A program made the translations under genes and the position numbers. Shown one piece after another: positions 1 through 7,317 of a DNA stretch of 11,597 bases. Positions within the stretch are counted from its first letter, which is position 1. The number at the start of each line of letters is the position of its first letter. The notes beneath the pieces are model-generated. The model made no database searches, had not been told where the DNA came from, and was given only the letters and a program-made list of their open reading frames with translations. This DNA is from Candidatus Melainabacteria bacterium (GTDB lineage Bacteria; Cyanobacteriota; Vampirovibrionia; Obscuribacterales; Obscuribacteraceae), in contig PSRH01000123.1 of assembly GCA_003175915.1 (NCBI GenBank), positions 1 to 11,597 of the forward strand, read 5' to 3'.

Positions 1-1058
1 GGTACCAGTTGACGCACTTCCCCTTCTTCAGGCGGTTCTTTGCCACCGTTGAAGAAGTAGGTGACGTGCGCATACTTCTCTGTTTCGGCTGTATGGAATT
101 GACCGATGTGGTGACAGGCGAGAATCTCAGGCAGCGTGTCTTCCACTTTCGGCGTGCGCATCGTCTTGGCGTCAAATGCGACGGGGAGCCCAAGGGTTTC
201 ATCGTATTCGGTTAGGCAGGCATAGTAGATCTTAGGTACTTTCGGCCTGGCGAAGCCGTCAAAATGCTCTTGAGTAAGGACTCTGGAGATCTGGCGAACC
301 CGATCCGGTCTGAAGTTAAAGCAAATGACGCTGTCGCCTTCGTTTATGGGAATGGCGTTCACGATATAAGGCTCGACGAATTCGTCCGTTTGTCCTTGCC
401 CATAGGCATCGTCTACGGCTTGAGCCCCGGTGGTAGCACTTTTGCCCTCTGACAGAATAAGAGCGCGCCAATATTTTTCAGTTCGCTCCCAGCGGCTATC
501 CCTGTCCATGGCGAAATACCTACCGCAAACGACGCCGATTTTTTCAGCCGGGTCGAGCCTGGATTCAAGAGCGCGCACGAAGTTGAGCGCCGATTTTGGT
601 GGTGTATCTCGACCATCGAGAATAGGATGGATTACCAGATTCTTCACGCCCTGGCGGCGAGCCAGTTCGATCAAACCGTTCAGGTGATCGAGGCTGGAAT
701 GGACACAACCGTCGCTCAACAAGCCGATGAGGTGCAGTGTGCCTTTTTCTTTCACCTGGCTGGTTGCCTTAAGGAGCACCGGGTTGACGAAGAAGCTGCC
801 ATCCTCGATCGTCTTGCTGATGATCGTCAGTTTCTGAATCACTACTCGGCCGGCGCCAATCGTCAAGTGGCCGACTTCGGAATTACCCATCAATCCGGGC
901 GGCAGGCCAACGTCTACCCCAGAAGCGGTCAGGCGGCTGTTGGGAAATTTCTCTAAAAGTCCTGAATAGATCGGCGTCTTCGCCGCTAAGATGGCGTTAC
1001 CGCGTTTTTCTTCCGAGATACCCCAGCCATCGAGCACTACCAAAACAACTGGACCCAA
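1..1058 (-). CDS. gpmI: 2,3-bisphosphoglycerate-independent phosphoglycerate mutase (partial, C-terminus outside window)
   Basis: Interconverts 3- and 2-phosphoglycerate in cytosolic glycolysis and gluconeogenesis using a bound metal pair (Mn in known members) and a phosphoserine intermediate. The first 352 codons are present; the family is about 510 residues, so roughly the last third lies beyond position 1. The N-terminus reads VVLVVLDGWG, with the metal-binding Asp at residue 10. GNSEVGH carries the nucleophilic Ser at residue 60. Further family blocks are IEDGSFF, a SDGCVHS variant of the usual SDGGVHS, DGRDTPPKSA, GRYFAMDRDSRW, FNFRPDR and FFNGG near the window edge. The reading frame is unbroken throughout. 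The start chosen is TTG at 1058, because AGGAGG lies four bases upstream and the DGWG motif then falls at the normal distance from the N-terminus. The gene is divergent from the histidine kinase operon across a 152-base gap. Identification is secure; only the exact start is open. Confidence 0.96.
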   Translation of the reverse strand, partial: MGPVVLVVLDGWGISEEKRGNAILAAKTPIYSGLLEKFPNSRLTASGVDVGLPPGLMGNSEVGHLTIGAGRVVIQKLTIISKTIEDGSFFVNPVLLKATSQVKEKGTLHLIGLLSDGCVHSSLDHLNGLIELARRQGVKNLVIHPILDGRDTPPKSALNFVRALESRLDPAEKIGVVCGRYFAMDRDSRWERTEKYWRALILSEGKSATTGAQAVDDAYGQGQTDEFVEPYIVNAIPINEGDSVICFNFRPDRVRQISRVLTQEHFDGFARPKVPKIYYACLTEYDETLGLPVAFDAKTMRTPKVEDTLPEILACHHIGQFHTAETEKYAHVTYFFNGGKEPPEEGEVRQLV

Positions 1059-1062
1059 GTTT

Positions 1063-1068
1063 CCTCCT
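1063..1068 (-). promoter_or_regulatory. Ribosome binding site deciding the TTG start of gpmI
   Basis: A perfect AGGAGG on the minus strand ends four bases before the TTG at 1058. No ATG or GTG in frame nearby has comparable support. The spacing is slightly short but the match is complete, so it settles the non-ATG start. Confidence 0.65.
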
Positions 1069-1210
1069 GGACGACAAGGTTTCGCCTTTGCTGAATTTAT
1101 CCTGCCTCTACCCAATGTTTTCTGAACATGTGGTATATGCAGTGCTTGCAAGAGGCTATCCTACTTTATGTTCGCCGAAAAGCAAAAATAAGGAGTAGAC
1201 AATACTTAAC

Positions 1211-1951
1211 GTGGATGGGCAAGGTGCGAGCAAACAAGGCGAAAAAGACTCGGCTCAAGTGAGTTCGGCTGACTGGATTGCGGAAGTTTCGCACGAGCTC
1301 AGGTTGCCAATTGCCAATATCAAATTGCTCATCGAGACGCTTTTAAATGGCGCTCTGGATGACAAAGCTATTGCTACCAGGATGCTGATGAGGGCCCAGT
1401 CAGAGGCCGAAAGATTGCAGAGTCTGGTTAGCGACCTGCTCTCAGTAGAACAGCTGGCGTCGGCTCGCTCTGAGGTGCAAGCAGAGTGGCTGCCGCTTAG
1501 GAAGCGGGCAGAATACGCGCTCGAGTCAACCTCCAAGCTGGCTAAGGAGTCGGCTGTCAAAGTTGAGCTGAAAATCCCTAACGATTTCAGAGTCTATGCC
1601 AATCCCACTCAGCTCGATCAGGTTCTCCTCAATCTTCTCGAGAACGCCATAAAATTCACGCCGGCCAAGGGCCAGGTGACGATTCGTGCCGGTGAGAAAG
1701 AAGGAGTGTTCTCGGTGGAAGACACCGGCGTAGGCATGCCCAGCCAGGAAATACCCAAGATATTTCAACGCTTCTATCGTATTGACCGCGCTAAAACCAG
1801 GGGAAGCACCGGGCTTGGTTTGTCGATTGTTAAACATATTCTTGACCTTCACGGTGCTAAAATCACGGTCAGCTCCCAAGAGGGCAAAGGATCGATCTTC
1901 CTTCTTGAGTTTCCCAGCCCCAAGTGGGCGCGTTCTTATGCCAGCGAGTAA
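1211..1951 (+). CDS. Short cytosolic sensor-less histidine kinase (PhoR-like catalytic core)
   Basis: Two-component histidine kinase that autophosphorylates on His and would pass phosphate to the adjacent response regulator. The 246 residues are almost pure catalytic core. The HisKA dimerisation helix starts near residue 21, with the phospho-acceptor His28 in SHELRLP (the usual Thr/Ser after HELR is Leu here). The HATPase_c domain covers about residues 125-235: N box LLNLLENAIKFTP, G1 box DTGVGMP, F box IFQRFYRID, G2 box GSTGLGLSIV. There is no transmembrane segment, HAMP or PAS domain, whereas PhoR-type kinases usually exceed 400 residues. Only a 20-residue hydrophilic leader precedes HisKA. 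The GTG start is the first possible start after an in-frame TAG at 1196. AAGGAG at 1190-1195 is 15 bases away, longer than ideal. The gene ends 5 bases before the response regulator start, so the two are surely co-transcribed. PhoU next door suggests phosphate-type signalling (inference). Confidence 0.9.
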   Translation: MDGQGASKQGEKDSAQVSSADWIAEVSHELRLPIANIKLLIETLLNGALDDKAIATRMLMRAQSEAERLQSLVSDLLSVEQLASARSEVQAEWLPLRKRAEYALESTSKLAKESAVKVELKIPNDFRVYANPTQLDQVLLNLLENAIKFTPAKGQVTIRAGEKEGVFSVEDTGVGMPSQEIPKIFQRFYRIDRAKTRGSTGLGLSIVKHILDLHGAKITVSSQEGKGSIFLLEFPSPKWARSYASE

Positions 1952-1956
1952 CGACG

Positions 1957-2709
1957 ATGAGCGCACAGCCGAAAGTTATGTTGATTGATGATGATCCAAC
2001 GATCATCGAAACACTCGAATACAACCTGAAAAGGCAGGGCTTTCCTGTGGTGGCGTTTGGAAAAGGGAGCGAGGCTCTAGCCAAGTTTGACGAGATCGAC
2101 CCGGGCCTGGTGATTGTCGATTGGATGTTGCCTGATATAGTTGGTCCGGAAATTTGCAAGCTCATAAGAGCGCGACCTTCCGATGTGCCCATCCTCATGC
2201 TGACTGGACGAGCCGGCCCGGCTGAAGTGGCTCGCGGTTTGGCGAGCGGCGCCGACGATTATTTGGCAAAACCATTTAGTGTGATTGAAATTCTTGCTCG
2301 TGTGCAGGCTCTTTTAAGGCGGGCCGCCAAGGAGCTGGGCGGAAAATCAGGCGGAAGGATTGAGGTAGGTAGTCTGGTAATGGATGTAGAAGCTCGCCTT
2401 GTCTACTTAGGAAATGAGCAGATTGAACTATCGCCTAAAGAGTTTGCCTTGCTCAAAGTTCTCATGCAAAATGCCGGCAAAACACTCAGTACTGAGACTA
2501 TACTCAATCGCGTCTGGGGTGCTGATTTTGGTGGTGATATCAAAACGGTGGCTGTGCACGTGCGCTGGCTCAGGCAAAAACTGGAAGAGGATCCGAAGCG
2601 TCCAATTTTGCTTGAAACCGTTCAGCGTTCAGGCTACCGCTTGAATGTACCAAAGCGGCAAGGCGAGCAGGCAGGTGAACCAGCGGGCCAATCGAGCCAC
2701 AAGGAGTGA
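1957..2709 (+). CDS. OmpR/PhoB-family response regulator
   Basis: DNA-binding transcription regulator of about 250 residues, and the probable phosphorylation partner of the kinase just upstream. The receiver domain (residues 5-120) has the acidic cluster Asp11-Asp13, phospho-acceptor Asp55 in VIVDWMLPD, Thr83 in LMLTGR and Lys105 in AKPF, all the residues needed for phosphotransfer. The C-terminal winged helix (about 127-220) has ELSPKEFALLKVL, VAVHVRWLRQKLE and SGYRL, the OmpR/PhoB signature. A hydrophilic tail of about 25 residues follows. ATG at 1957 is preferred because it puts the first beta strand (KVMLIDDD) at the usual place. An in-frame GTG at 1924 would overlap the kinase by 28 bases and add 11 unneeded residues. 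The stop TGA overlaps the phoU start region. PhoB-like by domain and by its PhoU neighbour, but the target promoters are unknown. Confidence 0.93.
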   Translation: MSAQPKVMLIDDDPTIIETLEYNLKRQGFPVVAFGKGSEALAKFDEIDPGLVIVDWMLPDIVGPEICKLIRARPSDVPILMLTGRAGPAEVARGLASGADDYLAKPFSVIEILARVQALLRRAAKELGGKSGGRIEVGSLVMDVEARLVYLGNEQIELSPKEFALLKVLMQNAGKTLSTETILNRVWGADFGGDIKTVAVHVRWLRQKLEEDPKRPILLETVQRSGYRLNVPKRQGEQAGEPAGQSSHKE

Positions 2710-2711
2710 TG

Positions 2712-3389
2712 GTGAAAACAGAGGCGATGACTTTTTTGAAGGAAGACGTACTGGCCCTGGGCCAGTTAGTCGATCGCAGCGTTGAGGAGGCGACCAGGCT
2801 TTTGCGCCGGGAAAGGTCGGCCAGTCTTGATCTTATTGAAGAACAAGAAGAGATGATCAATGCTGCCTGCCAGGCCGTTGAGGAGAAGTGTCTCGATCTG
2901 CTCTTGGAAAAACAATCTCTAGATGCGCGCGAGATTAGAATTTTACTGGGTAGCACTGTCATCGCAGCCAAGCTGGAGCGCATCGGCGACCACGCCAATC
3001 GAGTGGGCCGGATGGCCACCTGGGCTTGGGAAGATGATATAGACATACCTCTTGAATTACCGGAAATGGCTGCTGTTGTGCACCGCATGGTAGAGGATGT
3101 ATTGCTCAGTTTCGTCAGCGACGATGCCGATAAAGCTCAGGAAATCGTGCAGCGTGACAGCCAGGTAAATTATTTGCATGATGTCTTATCTAAGAAAGTG
3201 CTTTCAGCCCTGGGCGAGCAAGATCAAGCTCAGGCCCAGATGGGCGCTCAGTTTCTCTTCTGCGCGCGCTTCCTTGAACGCATGGGAGATGCCTGTGTCT
3301 CAATTGCCAGAAGGGTTTATTTCATGGTCACGGGCAATCGCCTGAAGAAAGATGCTTCAGAAGCAAGCCAGAAAAAGAGTGGTTCGTAA
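2712..3389 (+). CDS. phoU: PhoU-family phosphate signalling regulator
   Basis: PhoU proteins are cytosolic, all-helical, metal-binding regulators that link phosphate transport to the PhoR/PhoB kinase system, generally keeping it off when phosphate is plentiful. About 225 residues, normal for the family, with two tandem three-helix PhoU repeats. Each carries the conserved metal-binding motif: LERIGDHANRV near residue 87 and FLERMGDACVSIARRV near residue 187. The C-terminus is a short charged tail. GTG at 2712 is chosen because AAGGAG (2701-2706) then stands 5 bases away. ATG at 2709 overlaps the regulator's TGA but is only 2 bases from that site, and ATG at 2727 is a third possibility. Translational coupling to the response regulator is likely. 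No pstSCAB genes are nearby, so its partner here may be the sensor-less kinase itself (inference). Confidence 0.92.
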   Translation: MKTEAMTFLKEDVLALGQLVDRSVEEATRLLRRERSASLDLIEEQEEMINAACQAVEEKCLDLLLEKQSLDAREIRILLGSTVIAAKLERIGDHANRVGRMATWAWEDDIDIPLELPEMAAVVHRMVEDVLLSFVSDDADKAQEIVQRDSQVNYLHDVLSKKVLSALGEQDQAQAQMGAQFLFCARFLERMGDACVSIARRVYFMVTGNRLKKDASEASQKKSGS

Positions 3390-3408
3390 CTCAGGGAATA
3401 ACTGTCAG

Positions 3409-4461
3409 ATGCCCGTTATCATTCTTGCCGGGGACGAAGAATTTGAGTTAAGCAGGCGTGTATCGCAGTTGAAATCCACGCTGATATCTGAGTCGTGGCT
3501 TTCTATGAATTTCGTCCGCTTAACTAATCCCGGTCTCCCGACCATAATAGAGGCGGCGGCCAGCCTGCCTTTTGGCGAGGGAAACCGGTTGGTATTAATC
3601 GATCGATGCGATTTGTTCACTAAACGTCGCACCAAAGATGGTGCAATGCTAGCGAAAGCATCTGCAAAATCGTCTAAAGAAAGCGATGTATCGCCTGAAG
3701 CTTTTGCTTCGGCACTAGCCGGGGTCTATGAGAGAACATATCTGGTATTTGCCTGTCCTTACAATTTTGACTCGACATTGAGACTGTCTAAAGCCGCCGC
3801 GAAAAGCGCCGAACTAGAGCAATTTCAAAAAGAGAAGCACTTTCCGGGCTCCAAAAATCCTAAGCTTGAAACCTGGTGCCGCAAGGAGGCCAAACGCTTT
3901 GGTGCCACCCTGGACGATGACGCAATCGACTACTTGCTTGAGGGTGCCGAAGCCGATCTACGTCAAATATCATCTGAAATTCAAAAAGCCGCCGTCGCCA
4001 TACTGCCCGAAACTCATATCAGCCTTAAAACAATCGTCGAGCTAAGCCCGCACCACTCACACGTATTTGCTTTGGCCGACTACTGGTTGAACAATCAGAA
4101 GGTCGAATCACTTCTCAGTCTAAGCGAGCTTCTCAAGCAGCAAAATGCCATGCCGGTAATTGCCGCACTCCAGACTATGCTTTCCAAATGGATAAAAATC
4201 AAAGTGCTTGCAGAGGATATGAACGAATCTTCGTCATTAGCCGTAGGTCGAAAGGAACTGCCCATCCCTGAGTTGGCTAAGCGGGTTGCTTTCGAATTAA
4301 AGCTTATGCCTTTCAGCGTAGAAAGAGATTTGAAGCGTCTCAATCGGCACAGCAGCGAAACACTGATCGGCAAACGCCTGGAGTTGGAGCGCTTGGAATT
4401 TCTGATCAAGAGTGGACAGGTTCCTGACAAACACGCTCTCGAACTCTTCGTTCTTCATTGA
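3409..4461 (+). CDS. holA: DNA polymerase III subunit delta
   Basis: Delta subunit of the replicative clamp loader, which opens the beta sliding clamp and loads it on DNA together with gamma/tau and delta-prime. The 350-residue length fits the family (about 340). The N-terminus, VIILAGDEEFELSRRV, matches the delta opening that precedes the clamp-contacting region. The middle has the divergent AAA-like fold without a Walker A motif, as expected for delta. AEADLRQISSEIQKA corresponds to the usual helix rich in acidic and Leu residues (G-D-L-R-L-E-L type), and HVFALADYWLNN with the following helices is the C-terminal oligomerisation collar. ATG at 3409 is preceded by AGGGA at 3393-3397; an upstream ATG at 3352 would overlap phoU and add unlikely residues. 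It lies 19 bases after phoU and is probably the last gene of the kinase-regulator-phoU transcript. The family is poorly conserved in sequence, but the whole-length pattern fits well. Confidence 0.85.
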   Translation: MPVIILAGDEEFELSRRVSQLKSTLISESWLSMNFVRLTNPGLPTIIEAAASLPFGEGNRLVLIDRCDLFTKRRTKDGAMLAKASAKSSKESDVSPEAFASALAGVYERTYLVFACPYNFDSTLRLSKAAAKSAELEQFQKEKHFPGSKNPKLETWCRKEAKRFGATLDDDAIDYLLEGAEADLRQISSEIQKAAVAILPETHISLKTIVELSPHHSHVFALADYWLNNQKVESLLSLSELLKQQNAMPVIAALQTMLSKWIKIKVLAEDMNESSSLAVGRKELPIPELAKRVAFELKLMPFSVERDLKRLNRHSSETLIGKRLELERLEFLIKSGQVPDKHALELFVLH

Positions 4462-4464
4462 AAA

Positions 4465-5424
4465 TCACCAGATCTCGATCTTTTCGGGGGCGTGCCAATC
4501 ACCCTCTACTTGTTTTGCATAAGCGCGGAACCGGGCTGCTTCCTCGGATTGACCGGCTTTTTCAAGGAGTTCAGCACAGGTGTTCAAGCCAGGACCGACC
4601 AGACAGTGTTGGCCAGCCAGATCACGAACGGCTGATTCCGTTAGGCAGTTTCTCACTACGTCTTGAGCGTCGGCAAACCTGCCCTTTAATATATAGGCAT
4701 GGGCAAGGGTTATTTGCGCCATCACTGCATTCGGGTCATTAGAAGTCTCGGTTCCCGCCATTTTGTAATACCGCCTGGCTTGATCAAAGTCTCGTTGTGT
4801 CGCTTTAAGAGAGGCCAGTTCATACAAGATAGTCGGCTCTACGGCAGTGGCGCCCTGGAGAGCCGCCGCGGTCTCTAGCGCTTTCCTATACATCTCTTGC
4901 GATTCATTGTATTTCGCTTGCTTCCGGTAGAGTGTGGCTAAGAGGCACATATCGGAAGCCGTTTCCTCATAATCTGCTTCGTCATAACCGACGTAATCGC
5001 CATGCTCGCCATGGATCGCGATAGCATCTTTCAATAAGCGTTCCGCCTGCCAATCATTTCCAAGCGCCATAGAATCCCGGGCCATGCCCCGCATAAGAGT
5101 GGCCGCGTAGGGGGAGCGGCCTGAACCCATCGCCTGACAGTCCCGAATTGCCTCGCGATATAGCAGGCGCGATTGTTCGAATTGACCTACCTTGGCATAG
5201 TAATCCCCAAGCGGGGCTTTATTCAGGCCGATGACCTTGTCGTCCAAGCCCGGACGGCCTCTTGCAATCCAAACCAGATCATCTACTTGGTCAAGGATTT
5301 CAGAAGAAGCAATTTTGGGAAGTCGAGGATTAAGCTTACAAATCGTCCAAACCATTAACAGAACGGCTCCTATCAAAAGCGAAGGAAGGAGCAGCCGCTT
5401 CGGCACTCTATCGATGGCGTACAT
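4465..5424 (-). CDS. Membrane-anchored tetratricopeptide repeat protein, function unknown
   Basis: A 319-residue protein of unknown role, probably a protein-protein interaction scaffold. A short basic leader is followed by one hydrophobic segment at about residues 11-29 (LLLPSLLIGAVLL...), which reads as an uncleaved signal anchor placing the rest outside the inner membrane. Then come about six TPR-like helix pairs between residues 70 and 310, with the typical small/aromatic/Ala spacing: for example YYAKVGQFEQSRLLYREAI, LATLYRKQAKYNESQEMYRKAL, LAHAYILKGRFADAQDVV and CAELLEKAGQSEEAARF. No enzymatic motif is visible. The gene is convergent with holA, with only 3 bases between the stop codons, and divergent from etfB. 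ATG at 5424 has no good ribosome binding site, but lies only 9 bases after a near-consensus -10 element, so translation may be leaderless. An in-frame GTG at residue 7 is an alternative start. Confidence 0.82.
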   Translation of the reverse strand: MYAIDRVPKRLLLPSLLIGAVLLMVWTICKLNPRLPKIASSEILDQVDDLVWIARGRPGLDDKVIGLNKAPLGDYYAKVGQFEQSRLLYREAIRDCQAMGSGRSPYAATLMRGMARDSMALGNDWQAERLLKDAIAIHGEHGDYVGYDEADYEETASDMCLLATLYRKQAKYNESQEMYRKALETAAALQGATAVEPTILYELASLKATQRDFDQARRYYKMAGTETSNDPNAVMAQITLAHAYILKGRFADAQDVVRNCLTESAVRDLAGQHCLVGPGLNTCAELLEKAGQSEEAARFRAYAKQVEGDWHAPEKIEIW

Positions 5425-5433
5425 GCTTTTCCG

Positions 5434-5462
5434 AATATACGTTGCCTATGTCAGGTAGTCAA
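5434..5462 (-). promoter_or_regulatory. Sigma70-type promoter of the TPR gene
   Basis: On the minus strand TTGACT (5462-5457) is followed after exactly 17 bases by TATATT (5439-5434). Each hexamer matches the consensus at five of six positions with ideal spacing. Only 9 bases separate the -10 element from the ATG at 5424, so a start point about 7 bases downstream would leave almost no 5' leader. Confidence 0.6.
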
Positions 5463-5481
5463 TGTCAGTCGTCCATTGCTT

Positions 5482-5487
5482 TATAAT
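5482..5487 (+). promoter_or_regulatory. Probable -10 element of the etfB-etfA promoter
   Basis: A perfect TATAAT, about 42 bases before the TTG start of etfB. The region that would hold the -35 box (5457-5466) is a poor match on this strand and overlaps the -35 of the divergent TPR promoter, which may imply an activator or competition between the two promoters. A TTG upstream at 5476 overlaps this box and is therefore unlikely to be the etfB start. Confidence 0.4.
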
Positions 5488-5517
5488 TACCCCTCTAAGT
5501 CATTAATCGGCACACCT

Positions 5518-5523
5518 GGGAGG
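5518..5523 (+). promoter_or_regulatory. Ribosome binding site deciding the TTG start of etfB
   Basis: GGGAGG stands 6 bases before TTG at 5530. The protein then begins KIAVCVKAVPDT, exactly the usual EtfB N-terminus, so this site fixes the non-ATG start against the longer in-frame alternative at 5476. Confidence 0.75.
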
Positions 5524-5529
5524 TTCTCT

Positions 5530-6306
5530 TTGAAAATAGCTGTTTGTGTCAAAGCTGTACCGGACACGGCCACGAAAATAGCCATTGCTGCCGACAAAAC
5601 CCATATCGAGAAGACCGGCGTACGTTTCATCGCCAGCCCCTATGATGAATTTGCCATCGAAGAAGCGCTTAAACTTAAGGAGAAACTTGGTGGCGAGACG
5701 GTAGCGTTTTCTCTTGGTGGAGACGAGGTCACAGACGTTCTAAGGGACGCGCTTGCGCGGGGAATGGACGAAGCTGTCCATCTTAAGGATGAACTCTTTG
5801 CCGACCTTGATCCACTCAGTACTGCCAAGATGCTTGCTTTAGCCATAGCTAACGGCGGCTTTGATCTGATTCTTTGCGGACAGCAAGGAGTGGGCGGTGA
5901 TAACAACCAGGTGCCTTCGCTCTTGGCAGAGTTGCTCAATCTGCCGCAGGCTAACGTTGTGGTCAAACTGGAAATCGAGAACTCGAAATTTAAAGCGGAA
6001 CGGGAAATCGAAGGTGCCCACGAAATCGTAGAAGGTAGTTTGCCAGTTGTAATCAGTGCCCAAAAGGGTTTGAATGAACCTCGATACCCTTCTATCAAAG
6101 GAGTGATGGCAGCGCGGAAAAAAGAGATTGCCGTGAAGGACGCGGCTGCACTCAACGCTAAGGAAAAGCTTGCCGCTACGAAAGTGAAACTGGTGGAACT
6201 CGTACCACCGCCGGCTCGCACTCAAGGGAAAAAAATCGAAGGAGACGCGGATGCCCAGGTGAAGGAATTGGTAAATCTTTTGAGATCGGAAGCAAGGGTC
6301 ATTTAA
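5530..6306 (+). CDS. etfB: Electron transfer flavoprotein subunit beta
   Basis: Small subunit of the heterodimeric electron transfer flavoprotein, a soluble carrier that takes electrons from acyl-CoA and related dehydrogenases and delivers them to the respiratory chain. At 258 residues it is the normal family length. It opens with KIAVCVKAVPDT and has the nucleotide-binding region LILCGQQGVGGDNNQVPSLL at about residues 115-130, then the conserved block PVVISAQKGLNEPRYPSIKGVM near 175-195, which is the EtfB signature region. Start TTG at 5530 is supported by GGGAGG and by the family N-terminus. It is followed 18 bases later by etfA, forming one operon. The DNNQ nucleotide motif looks more like that of conventional than of electron-bifurcating ETFs, but I cannot settle this by eye. 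No dehydrogenase partner or ETF:quinone oxidoreductase gene lies in the window. Confidence 0.95.
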   Translation: MKIAVCVKAVPDTATKIAIAADKTHIEKTGVRFIASPYDEFAIEEALKLKEKLGGETVAFSLGGDEVTDVLRDALARGMDEAVHLKDELFADLDPLSTAKMLALAIANGGFDLILCGQQGVGGDNNQVPSLLAELLNLPQANVVVKLEIENSKFKAEREIEGAHEIVEGSLPVVISAQKGLNEPRYPSIKGVMAARKKEIAVKDAAALNAKEKLAATKVKLVELVPPPARTQGKKIEGDADAQVKELVNLLRSEARVI

Positions 6307-6324
6307 GAGGAGCAAGAGCTAGGA

Positions 6325-7308
6325 ATGCCAGACGGAATTTTGGTTTTTATTGAGCAGCGACAGGGGCGTCTTAAGAAATCCAGCCTGGAGGCCTTGTCGG
6401 AGGCGAAGCGCCGAATTTCTGAGATCGGCGGAGAAGTAGCGGCATTACTTGTGGGAGATAAAGTCGCTGGCCTGAGTGCCGAGGTGGCCAAATACGGTCC
6501 TAAGAAAATCTTGCTTGCCGAGAGTGCCGAGCTGGCGCAATATTCGACGGAAGCTTATGCCGGCGCTCTGGCAGATGCGATCAAGAAATTCTCGCCGAAA
6601 TTCGTTTTTGCGGCTAACACGGCAATGGCTAAGGATCTGATCCCGCGTGTGGCAGCGCGTATGGACCTCCCCTGTGTCTCAGATGTTGTCGATCTCAGCA
6701 CCGCAGACGGGAAATTAATTGCTACCAAGCCCGTGTTTTCCAGTAAGGCGCAGGCAAAATTTGAGTTTGTGGATGGCAGCGGGTTTTTAACTTTGAGACC
6801 GAATGTATTTGCGCGGTCTGAGAGTCAAAATGGTGCGAGTCCCCAAACTGAACCAGTGGCTTTGTCACCAGTTACGGTGCGAGCCCGCGTGGTTGAGACA
6901 CATGCGGCTGAGGGCGGTAAGGTTGAACTGGGTGAGGCCTCCATAATCGTATCTGGTGGCAGAGGAATTAAGGGTCCGGAAAACTGGGGCGTGCTTCAGA
7001 ATCTCTGCGATGTATTGGGTGCTGCACTGGGAGCTTCAAGGGCAGTTGTTGATGCTGGCTGGATAGACCACCAGCATCAGGTCGGTCAAACCGGACGAAC
7101 CGTCAGTCCGCAGTTGTACATAGCCTGCGGCATATCCGGGGCGATTCAGCACTTAGCCGGTATGTCCACAGCCAAGGTAATCGTGGCGATCAACAAAGAT
7201 CCGGAAGCCCCGATATTCAAGCTTGCAAACTATGGCGTGGTCGGCGACGTTTTGGAAATCGTACCGAAACTCACCGAAGAAATTCGCCGATTGAAAGAAA
7301 GTAGCTGA
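6325..7308 (+). CDS. etfA: Electron transfer flavoprotein subunit alpha (FAD-binding)
   Basis: Large ETF subunit, which holds the redox-active FAD and pairs with EtfB. It has 327 residues, standard for the family. The N-terminal alpha/beta domain (about 1-185) packs against EtfB. The C-terminal FAD domain (about 190-320) is strongly conserved: SGGRG at 210-214, RAVVDAGW at 239-246, QVGQTG at 252-257, the long block YIACGISGAIQHLAGM at 265-280, and AINKDPEAPIF at 288-298. All FAD-contacting blocks are intact, so it should be functional. ATG at 6325 directly follows AGGA, while a better AGAGGAG lies 12 bases upstream. There is no fused ferredoxin or iron-sulfur domain, unlike some longer EtfA proteins. 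Co-transcribed with etfB. Confidence 0.96.
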   Translation: MPDGILVFIEQRQGRLKKSSLEALSEAKRRISEIGGEVAALLVGDKVAGLSAEVAKYGPKKILLAESAELAQYSTEAYAGALADAIKKFSPKFVFAANTAMAKDLIPRVAARMDLPCVSDVVDLSTADGKLIATKPVFSSKAQAKFEFVDGSGFLTLRPNVFARSESQNGASPQTEPVALSPVTVRARVVETHAAEGGKVELGEASIIVSGGRGIKGPENWGVLQNLCDVLGAALGASRAVVDAGWIDHQHQVGQTGRTVSPQLYIACGISGAIQHLAGMSTAKVIVAINKDPEAPIFKLANYGVVGDVLEIVPKLTEEIRRLKESS

Positions 7309-7317
7309 ATAACACCA

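Noticed and set aside
430..956. Plus-strand open frames within the first kilobase.
   Set aside because: They lie antisense to the intact gpmI frame, which carries all the family motifs.
1134..1172. Possible promoter elements for the kinase operon (TATATG at 1134, TTGCAA at 1146, TATGTT at 1167).
   Set aside because: No pair has acceptable spacing plus good matches; the gpmI/kinase gap must hold promoters but I cannot place them.
1205..1212. CTTAACGT resembling one half of a cyanobacterial-type Pho box just at the kinase start.
   Set aside because: Only one copy is present and it overlaps the start codon; Pho boxes are tandem repeats upstream of the promoter.
1526..3088. Long minus-strand open frames opposite the kinase, regulator and phoU genes (1526-1966, 1869-2198, 2570-3088).
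   Set aside because: Their translations are Ser/Arg-rich with no motif, and they are shadows of well-supported plus-strand genes.
5640..6315. Minus-strand open frames opposite etfB (193 and 158 codons).
   Set aside because: Antisense shadows of a highly conserved gene; low-complexity Ser-rich composition and no ribosome binding site.
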